This document shows, piece after piece, positions 57,801 to 64,000 of a stretch of 64,000 nucleotides of DNA. This stretch comes from Sipunculus nudus (Eukaryota; Annelida; Sipuncula; Golfingiida; Sipunculidae): positions 72,904,659 to 72,968,658 of the forward strand of contig CM049313.1 of NCBI GenBank assembly GCA_026874595.1, written 5' to 3'. Under the pieces are notes generated by a model, which had not been told where the DNA came from, ran no database searches, and was given only the letters and a program-made list of their open reading frames with translations. Position numbers and translations under genes: made by a program. The stretch's first letter is position 1. Each line of letters begins with the position of its first letter.

Positions 57801-60800
57801 TCGCTGCCCAGAATTTGTTTAAGAGTAGCGAATGCGTCTTCCTGGGACTCGTCCCAGTGGAACTCGGTTTTCGCTTGTGTCAATTTCCTCAGTGGGGCAG
57901 TAATAGTGGAGTACTGTGGAATGAAACGAGAAAAGTAGTTCGTCATTCCAAGAAGGCTTTGCACTTCAGCTCTTGTGTTTGGTGTAGGCATCTTGTTTAG
58001 AGCCTCAACTTTCCTCGGATCAGGTTCAAGTGCGGCTTTTGAGAAGATCATGCCGAAAAATTCTATTCTGTGTTTGTTAAACTCACACTTATCTTTGTTG
58101 AGAGTGAGGCCATAGTGATCAATCTGTTCAAAGACCTGCCTAAGGGCACTGTCGTGGGCTTCTTGACTAGAACCAAATACAATAATATCATCTGAGATAT
58201 TCATGGCTCCAGAAATTCCGTCAATTACATGTTCGATAGCGTTTTGGAACATTTCACTTGCACAGGATATTCCAAAATTCAGTCTCTTGTACCGCCGGAG
58301 TCCTACGTGGGTAGAAAATGTGGTGATATACCGTGAATCCTGGTCTAAAAGTAACTGATGATAACCTGATCTCAGGTCTAGCTTGCTAAATACTGACGAT
58401 CCATTCAGACGGTTCTGAATATCATCTAACGTGGGGGCAGGGTGTCGTTCCCTAACAATGGCAGTGTTTGCAACTCGCATATCAACACACAGCCGCACTT
58501 CGTTTGGTTTCTTTGGTTTAGGGGCTGCGACTAGTGGACTTACCCATGGGGTAGGGCCATCCACTCTCTCTATGATATCTAACTCCTCCAGACGTGATAA
58601 CTCCTGTTCTACTTTCTCTCTAAGCTTGAATGGTATTCGCCTGTGGCGCTGAGCTACAGGGGAAACAGACTTGTCAATATGGAATTTAACAGTGTATCCT
58701 TTCATACTACCAATACCCTCAAACAGATGTGGGTTGTTTGCAACTAATTTCCCAGCAACAGAGTCAGTACTGAGTGAATATAGTACATGATCAGCAACCC
58801 TAAGTAAACCAAGTTTCTGACTGGCAGAATAGCTCAACTGACAACCATAACTCCCTGGCATGACATAAAATACATCAGCAATACACTTGTTACCTGACAC
58901 AGCTTGTGCATAAAACTTGCCTAGGGGTTTAAGCTTGTTTCCTCCATATGCACTGATAGACTCACTATCTGAAACATGTACAAGGTCAACAACATCATTC
59001 AATGATTGCATAAATGAACTTTCATCAATGACATTACATGATGCAGCACTATCAGCAACAAATACAATATCATGATTCAATATGTTAACAGTGAACTTGG
59101 GTGGTTTGTGTGAAAGTTTATTCACAGTGTTCTCACAGTCAATACTAAACATGTATTCTTCATCTGATGTATCACTGGTTGTGTTCTGTGATGTAACTTC
59201 ATGTACAGTCCTGTGTGGGGGTCTCCAGTGGGTCGTGTCGTTTGCTGTGGTTTGCCTGCTCTGATGCTGATCTTGCTTTGCTGGACCAGTCGACCTGCAT
59301 ACCCCAGCGAAATGATTTTGTTTGTGACAGGCATTACAACGTTTACCCCAGGCTGGGCAAGATTTCTGACCACCAGGGTGTGGGTAGGAACCGCCGCAGT
59401 TACGACACTGTGTCGATGTTGATGATCTTTGGCGTCTGTGAATAGTTGTCAATTTATTAACAGATTTTTGGTGATGGTCCCCATGTAGCTGCATTTCAAT
59501 ATCTTTATTTTGTGCATCACACAGTTCATGGCTGCGGCCAAGGTTTAATATGTCATCAAGGTCCATGGATTCATAACTTAAGCCTTTCTTTCTTAATTTT
59601 GAATCACGTTGTTTGAATGATGTGAGATTTTATCTCAGAGTCAACTTCTGTAAAGTTACAGTTTGCAGCCACTTGCCGCAATCTGGTGTGATAACTGTCT
59701 ATTGTTTCTTCAGGCTTTTGTCTCATGTGGCGAAATAAAGCACGTTCATATTCCCGATTCACTTTGGGTTCAAAGTGGGCTGAAAGCTTCTCTTTGGCAG
59801 TTTTATAGTCTGTGCCACTATTTGGGAAAGTCTGAAATTTATCAAATGTGTTTTGGCCAACATGGTGCAGCAGCAGTGCACGTTTCTGCTTATCTTTTGT
59901 TATGTTCAGCGCAGCTAAATAGTTTTCGAATCTAGCGAGCCATTTATTCCATTTCTGGCCTAAACCAGACTGTTCGTCACCGACCTCCGCATCAAACGTG
60001 CAAATTGGAGACAAGTTGGGCAGAGACGAAGCCATTACAAACGTCTGATTGGATAAACCTGTTCTTGTTAAAATGTGCAACGTGCGCGGGCCAAGGTGGG
60101 CGATAATGTGTGTCCTGATTTTGTTTTCTTACTTGTGCGCCGGGTCGACAGTTTTTTGCGTATGCCGTATAGCGTGGGTTAGCTGTAGGTTCGTTTGAGC
60201 CGTACACATACTTTTGATACACTGAAACTTAGCTGTTAACCCGATTCGTCGCCATTTATAGTGGTGTGACATGAGAATAACTCGACTCGACGGATACCAC
60301 ATTTATTCTGTTCAATACCAGAAAACACAGATTCAGTATCAGACACGAAAACAACAGAAAACAGTAATTCAAGTACGGAATGTAGTAACTCCACTACAGA
60401 CGCTATTTGACTTATTTTTATATAAAGTGAAAGAAATTACCTTTAATTAATACATGTTAGATATCGGAATGGGCCCTTTTATAGATTTTTAATTCTGGAA
60501 TTCTATTCACTCAGGTTATGGATCATGTGTTGAGCAGTCGGTGGTCGATTACATCGCCAATCACCTGACCATCCGCTATGACGTCATCACCAATTTGGAT
60601 GGTTACCAGGTCAGGGTCACCATGCGGAACACGGGTACGTCACCAGTTAACAGGGGCGACTGGAAGATTTTCTTCACACACATCAGGTAACAAAGGGATT
60701 TGACACTTTCATATTATATTCTAGGAACATGCGCAGTACTTTACTGATCGTCTGCTGTGTTTGCGTTTGTGTAATTTCAAAAAGCTCATACCACTGCCAA

Positions 60801-63800
60801 AATTTGCCCTCAGTTCTTCGACATTTCAGTAAAATTTACATAAAATATCTTGAACTAGAAAAGCACTGGGAGAGCGAAGACCTCTCCCAGGGTAGCTCAT
60901 TACTCCCGTAGTGCATTGTCCGAAATGCAGCATTTTTCTTTTTTAAACAATCCTGGATCCAGATGGTGACCGGATCGCTCATTTTATCCATTGTTCCTTG
61001 CATCATTGCCGAGCAATCCTGGAAATTTCATTAATTTGACCACCAAAGCAATTTTAAGTCAGAGCAGGCCGCTTGGCGGACCTCACTTACTCACTCGCGG
61101 CCTGAAGGCCTGCCACGTTTTAGTTAAATCAAGAAACCCAAACATTTGTATACCTGTTCCTTTGTACTTTTCTTCCATTATGCCATTACCTATCCGACAT
61201 GGCGACAATTGCAAACAATGTTTTATTAAAGATTTAATTTGTAGAACTTCCTGTAAAATATTACCTGATTTCAATGAAATTGTAATATTTTTTCCATTGC
61301 TCTGCCTTTTACGCGAAAAAATGCTGAAGTAAGTCATTTACTTAATCGCAGAAGTTCTAAAGAATGTTTTTTGGGTGAAACCCTTAATTTTCATTAAAGA
61401 AATAGTTAAATTTAAGTTGACTTGGACAGTATGTTGCACTAGAACGAACAACGTTTAACAGTTAACAGTTTATCGTTTATTTTTTTTTTCAAATTAAATC
61501 CACAGAGTTAAATTACGGGGGGTTGAGATACCCATAAATTCAATAAAAAAAATCATAAAGTGTTATTTTTTTCACAGGTTTATAGAAAGGCAGCGCCTCG
61601 CTCATAATGAGCAAGGGATAGAAATAGGGGAGTTCAGAATTAAACACGTTAACGGCCTATTATATTGGATGACGCCAGGGTCAAAGTTCACCACTCTTTC
61701 AGCCAATCAGGAGAAGAGCGTGGTATTCAGGTGCAGCTCGTTTACGGTATCCTACACTGACGTCATGCCGAACTGGTACGTGACGTCAGATGGTAGGGAG
61801 GCCAGGACCATCGTGAACACGGCTGGTAGTGACCCAGCGTTTGTGGGTCCCATCGATACCAAGGCGAAGTGGAGAAGATACTCCAGCGACAGGGTGAGTA
61901 ACACTAGAAGGAAGTGGATTTACTGGCAAGGGGGTCTGTTATGATAACCGTTTCAGTCACTCAATGGTATGGTCTTTTCATTGATTATCAAAGTTTCTTA
62001 TACTCAAATAAAATCATAAAATAAACTCTGTTTACGCCTCTGAAATGCATATATTGATTTGATTTATTTGACTGCATGGTTACTACAAAATGTTTTTTAA
62101 CTATTTAATACCAGACCAAGAGAGATGGATCTCGGATTTCCTAGAAAGTATATAATAACTGTGATTATATAATCTAGTTTCTGTTTATTTTCAAATATAT
62201 ATCCTTTCCTAGAAAGCTTATTATCTTTTATTTTTAAATGTTTTGGGAAATCGTTACACCTGAGTTATAAGCTGATATGTTGTTAAGGAATCGATCAGTA
62301 AGTCACAAGTTTCTGTTTCACAATATTTTTGACTTTTTACTATGAGCTGATAAATGAAAATATTAAAACGTTTACTTTATTTTTTATTTGAGAGTATTTA
62401 CGTGACATAATTTGATTAGGATGGCAAATTTCGCATAAGATATATAGCGTCATTTGGTTAAAATGTTCAAATTATACAGTTTCTCGAATATTTGATTTAC
62501 TTGGGTTCTGAAATATTTTGTAAATCAGGTCATTTTGTTTCCTTTTTGTCACTAAGAATTTGGCTTCAGATTTCCTCAGTTTCTCAGTTCTTTTGTTCAT
62601 TATTGAGTACTACACGGGGGTTACCATAACGACGGGATTTTTCTCTCCATACTCTCTCAAAGAGGTTGAACGCCAAGCCTTTTATCTCATATTGATCTCC
62701 CTAAGATTTCTATTACATTTTACACTCAGATTTACCCCTGCCAAATCATCTGACCTATAAATGAACGCTATTCAGATAACAGGGATTGTTATACCTTTGA
62801 AATTTTTACCTATTTCTCAACGGAAAGGCATTAGTACAAGTTTGCCTTGTTGCATTAATGTAGTTTCTGTAGAAAACTTTTCCGCTAGAGATGCAGCCTA
62901 CCATTTATCAAACTTCAAATTACACTTCGCTCAGTGTGAACCTGAATTTGCCATCTTACGTACTGCCATCCTATTGAACACATACATGAAAAAATTAACT
63001 GAATGTTACATAAGTAATACAGTTATATCAGAAACACGATGCAGTGAAAATAAAACCCAGGAAAATATAGGAGATGCCAGAAAGTATAAGAAATTATTCC
63101 TAGGAAAATAAATACAAATATATGTAATATTTCGTTTTTGTGTCATCTTTGTAACTACCTATCATCTACTAATGTGGAAAAAGATCTAGGTGTTCACCTT
63201 TCCAACGGATTGATACAAAATGAAAATGCCTTTCAGTGCACGTGATTGCCTGTCTGAGCCAGGCGGGAAGGTGTTATTCCGACCCCTTGATAAAGTGGAA
63301 AACGTTTTCATTTGTAGGTCTATACTAATACTATCATACATTAAACTAGATATGTTACCACTCGGATACCAGAGCGGAGGAACATAATATTCTGAGTTCT
63401 TAAATGGCCTGTGTGCTTTTGCACCCTGCATGTGTTATGGTTCAGCAGGTTGGTTCACAGGTGAGCCATTCAAGAATCGTTGAATCAAAATAACTTATGG
63501 TGATTCAGATTGCCTCCAATATCTAGAAAATAGACGATTCTGCTTTCTCTAGCTAGCCGATGGAACCAATGATGCACAGTAATACAACAAAAACTGGACA
63601 AATTATAATGATTCATTTCACTCATGACATTATAGATTTCATTTATAAGATCATCCAAAAAGTGCAAAATATGAAATAAACAGTATGATTTTATTGTCTT
63701 CAGTACAACCCTTATACGCCGCAGCAAAGATATGAGCTAAACCAAGCAAGGGACATGAAACGTGCCCCAAAGAGAGTTATTCCGGAACCATACAGAGATC

Positions 63801-63896
63801 AGCTGAAGGATAATGGACGCAAGGTGAACCTCGGTACCGGCGACTGGGTGATCGTGGCACAGGAAAGTCTTCGGAACGAGGTGGAATTCTTACGTG
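51819..63896 (+). CDS. Chitobiase-type GH20 beta-N-acetylhexosaminidase, gene 2 (5' part)
   Basis: Predicted exons 51819-51870, 60515-60686, 61578-61893 and 63704-63896; the gene continues past the window. Phases (1, 2, 0, 1) equal those of gene 1, and exons 3 and 4 have identical lengths (316 and 193 nt). Exon 1 codes the signal peptide MVATRDTLSLVALLCIT. Exons 2-3 code the N-terminal chitobiase domain (QSVVDYIANHLTIRYDV, GDWKIFFTHIR, DVMPNWYVTSDG). Exon 4 begins the GH20 alpha/beta domain (YNPYTPQQRYELNQ). The catalytic barrel is not in view. The protein sequence differs clearly from gene 1, so this is an established paralogue and not a recent copy. Intron 1 (about 8.6 kb) holds a young gypsy element. 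Confidence 0.82.
51871..54709. other. Intron 1 of hexosaminidase gene 2, left part
   Basis: No coding feature seen. G/C homopolymers at about 51990-52001, 52650-52665 and 54427-54447, a short (AT)n near 52316, and an ATCGAT/CGATAATCG-rich patch at about 53800-53930 that may be another small MITE. Confidence 0.4.
54710..55260. mobile_element. Foldback (long-inverted-repeat) element
   Basis: The left arm (about 54710-54823) and right arm (about 55128-55260) are inverted copies sharing AGACTGGTA, CATAGAGAC.GGCGTACAA, CGCCATCTT and GACTGGTTCCAAC. The spacer is about 300 bp and non-coding. This is a non-autonomous foldback or MITE-like element; its superfamily is not determined. Confidence 0.65.
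55530..55671 (-). repeat. 3' LTR of the second gypsy element
   Basis: 142 bp, identical by eye to 60257-60398, with near-inverted ends TATAGTGG/CCACTACA. Confidence 0.93.
55952..59566 (-). CDS. Pol polyprotein (zinc knuckles-PR-RT-RH-INT)
   Basis: 1204 aa from the first ATG; the frame is open upstream to at least 59605. In order: zinc-knuckle region (CRNCGG..., CNACHKQNHFAGVC), protease site DSAASCNVI, reverse transcriptase with LDLRSGYHQLLL and ISDDIIVFG (Ile-Ser in place of the usual Tyr-x), RNase H (IVDASPVGLGAIL, ITDHQPLLSI), and integrase with H-H-C-C finger (HEGHQGINRT ... CTACH) and D/D/E (CADLYGPL, LKTDNGPPF, HGTAERFM). It resembles the K02A2.6-like gypsy proteins common in animals. 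No internal stops. The protease motif lacks the usual glycine (DSA in place of DSG/DTG). Confidence 0.93.
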   Translation of the reverse strand: MDLDDILNLGRSHELCDAQNKDIEMQLHGDHHQKSVNKLTTIHRRQRSSTSTQCRNCGGSYPHPGGQKSCPAWGKRCNACHKQNHFAGVCRSTGPAKQDQHQSRQTTANDTTHWRPPHRTVHEVTSQNTTSDTSDEEYMFSIDCENTVNKLSHKPPKFTVNILNHDIVFVADSAASCNVIDESSFMQSLNDVVDLVHVSDSESISAYGGNKLKPLGKFYAQAVSGNKCIADVFYVMPGSYGCQLSYSASQKLGLLRVADHVLYSLSTDSVAGKLVANNPHLFEGIGSMKGYTVKFHIDKSVSPVAQRHRRIPFKLREKVEQELSRLEELDIIERVDGPTPWVSPLVAAPKPKKPNEVRLCVDMRVANTAIVRERHPAPTLDDIQNRLNGSSVFSKLDLRSGYHQLLLDQDSRYITTFSTHVGLRRYKRLNFGISCASEMFQNAIEHVIDGISGAMNISDDIIVFGSSQEAHDSALRQVFEQIDHYGLTLNKDKCEFNKHRIEFFGMIFSKAALEPDPRKVEALNKMPTPNTRAEVQSLLGMTNYFSRFIPQYSTITAPLRKLTQAKTEFHWDESQEDAFATLKQILGSEPVLAYFDANLETELIVDASPVGLGAILVQQDNKNQTKFVAYGSRSLTQTEQRYAQVEREALAVIWAFEHFHLYVFGNHVTVITDHQPLLSIYGKPNARLTMRLERWSLRLQPYNITIKYKKGANNPADYLSRHPSDSTCPISHEESIAEDYINFIAQHAIPKAMNREVVQATRHDETLELAKELLQKQRWFLVDKGLSQKPGVDLKILKSLQSVSKELDVTADGILLKGNLIVLPTSMHQRAVKLAHEGHQGINRTKALLREKVWFPGIDVKVTEEISDCTACHSNSVSQPREPLKMTELPERPWTQLCADLYGPLPSGHYLLVIMDEYSRFPEVEIVTSLAATTIIPLFDKLFSSRGIPEILKTDNGPPFQSELFKQYAEYTGFQHRRITPYWPEAHGTAERFMRSIGKVCKCAQVEEKPWKQELFKFLRSYRATPHGSTGRAPATVLNGYPLKTKLPEISKQIDDTEMRTKDRESKSRMKQNAEHTRNIKGAKVTVGDTVLLKNVTTKGKTIPNFHPEPFEVVSKKGSMIIAQKGSEVKARNSSHFKRINAETKPSEHEQRVDGGVVDEAKENDTASLADASVQSAKDPSISVRPKRHVNLPSYLKDYCVNLP
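59604..60080 (-). CDS. Gag (capsid part) of the second gypsy element
   Basis: 158 aa. The likely start is the internal MASSLPNLSPICTFD. Capsid-like features are WNKWLARFENYLAALNI, ALLLHHVG, FEPKVNREYERALFRHM and the family motif ETIDSYHTRLRQVAANC. It ends at ACG-TGA inside what should be continuous Gag (..HIIQTT | DSKLRKKGL..). The zinc knuckles lie in the next frame, at the start of the pol ORF. Confidence 0.85.
   Translation of the reverse strand: MHILTRTGLSNQTFVMASSLPNLSPICTFDAEVGDEQSGLGQKWNKWLARFENYLAALNITKDKQKRALLLHHVGQNTFDKFQTFPNSGTDYKTAKEKLSAHFEPKVNREYERALFRHMRQKPEETIDSYHTRLRQVAANCNFTEVDSEIKSHIIQTT
60257..60398 (-). repeat. 5' LTR of the second gypsy element
   Basis: 142 bp, partner of 55530-55671, followed by target copy GACGC. 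Confidence 0.93.
60515..60686 (+). CDS. Hexosaminidase gene 2, exon 2
   Basis: Codes YGSCVEQSVVDYIANHL ... GDWKIFFTHIR of the N-terminal domain. Acceptor TCACTCAG, donor GTAACA, phase 2. It is 12 nt shorter than the gene 1 exon. Confidence 0.88.
61578..61893 (+). CDS. Hexosaminidase gene 2, exon 3
   Basis: Codes FIERQRLAHNEQG ... DVMPNWYVTSDGREARTI ... KWRRYSSDR. Acceptor TTTCACAG, donor GTGAGT, 316 nt. Confidence 0.9.
61900..63703. other. Intron 3 of hexosaminidase gene 2
   Basis: AT-rich, no recognisable feature. The ORF at 62761-63111 has no family resemblance and lies wholly inside the intron. Confidence 0.45.
63704..63896 (+). CDS. Hexosaminidase gene 2, exon 4
   Basis: Codes YNPYTPQQRYELNQARD ... 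KVNLGTGDWVIVAQESL and ends at donor GTAGGT in phase 1. A second donor-like copy (GGAATTCTAACGTG|GTAAGG) lies 98 bp downstream at the window edge. Confidence 0.9.
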
Positions 63897-64000
63897 GTAG
63901 GTTCATTTATTTCGAACATACAACAAAAAAAATTAAATATTTATCGAGGTTTTGGCCCAGGAGACACTCCTAAATGAAAAGGAATTCTAACGTGGTAAGG

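Larger units (their letters stand above)
55530..60398 (-). mobile_element. Young Ty3/gypsy LTR retrotransposon with 142-bp LTRs
   Basis: The LTRs at 55530-55671 and 60257-60398 appear identical over 142 bp and are flanked by the 5-bp duplication GACGC (55525-55529, 60399-60403). On the element strand TGGCGACGAATCGGG (60254-60240), two bases inside the 5' LTR, is the primer-binding site. A purine-rich AAAGACCCGGGGGA abuts the 3' LTR. Gag (60080-59604) and pol (59566-55952) are in different frames. Pol order is the usual PR-RT-RH-INT. It sits antisense in intron 1 of hexosaminidase gene 2. Confidence 0.93.

Noticed and set aside
56070-59935. Plus-strand ORFs opposite the second gypsy element
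   Set aside because: Shadows of the pol and gag frames.
62761-63111. 116-residue ORF in hexosaminidase gene 2 intron 3
   Set aside because: No recognisable domain and AT-rich composition; it sits between two well-supported exons on the same strand.
1-64000. CRISPR arrays, bacterial operons or defence islands
   Set aside because: No regularly spaced repeats and no compact gene runs; spliced genes and retrotransposons show animal nuclear DNA.

Overview
The window looks like AT-rich, repeat-laden nuclear DNA of an invertebrate animal, most likely a mollusc and probably a bivalve. This is inferred from spliced genes with GT-AG introns, a chitobiase-type beta-hexosaminidase of the kind known from mollusc digestive and shell-matrix proteins, a Gmr1-type LTR retrotransposon, tRNA-derived SINEs, a BEL/Pao element and many microsatellites. 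No rRNA, functional tRNA, CRISPR or bacterial operon was seen.

Three host genes can be built from the sequence. (1) A complete GH20 beta-N-acetylhexosaminidase (chitobiase type) on the + strand, 6193-25727, has 13 exons whose lengths sum to 2667 nt (888 codons plus stop) with every splice phase agreeing. (2) A second, tandem GH20 gene on the + strand starts at 51819 and runs off the right edge. Its first four exons are visible and match gene 1 in phase; exons 3 and 4 also match in length. (3) Between them, on the - strand (36508-30458), is a four-exon secreted S1-family serine protease with a possible Cys-rich C-terminal tail. The two hexosaminidases probably cut chitin oligomers outside the cell, in digestion or cuticle/shell turnover. 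The protease is probably an extracellular or digestive enzyme.

The rest is mostly mobile DNA. 1-5.7 kb: diverged dispersed repeats, a foldback Tc1/mariner relic, a hAT-like MITE and a tRNA-SINE. 9.7-16.7 kb: a decayed BEL/Pao element inside intron 1 of hexosaminidase gene 1. 37.9-40.7 kb: locally duplicated repeats, one copy interrupted by a SINE. 40.7-48.35 kb: a very young, intact Gmr1-type Ty3/gypsy element with integrase ahead of reverse transcriptase. 54.7-55.3 kb: a foldback element. 55.5-60.4 kb: a very young Ty3/gypsy element with identical 142-bp LTRs, inside intron 1 of hexosaminidase gene 2. All three LTR elements lie antisense to the hexosaminidases.

The most noteworthy points are: a threefold tandem copy of a splice acceptor plus exon start in gene 1 that could add 19 residues in frame; the Gmr1-type pol order with intact coding capacity; a gag/pol break at ACG-TGA-T in the second gypsy element that resembles an antizyme-type +1 shift site; and the protease's odd activation site, specificity residue and tail.
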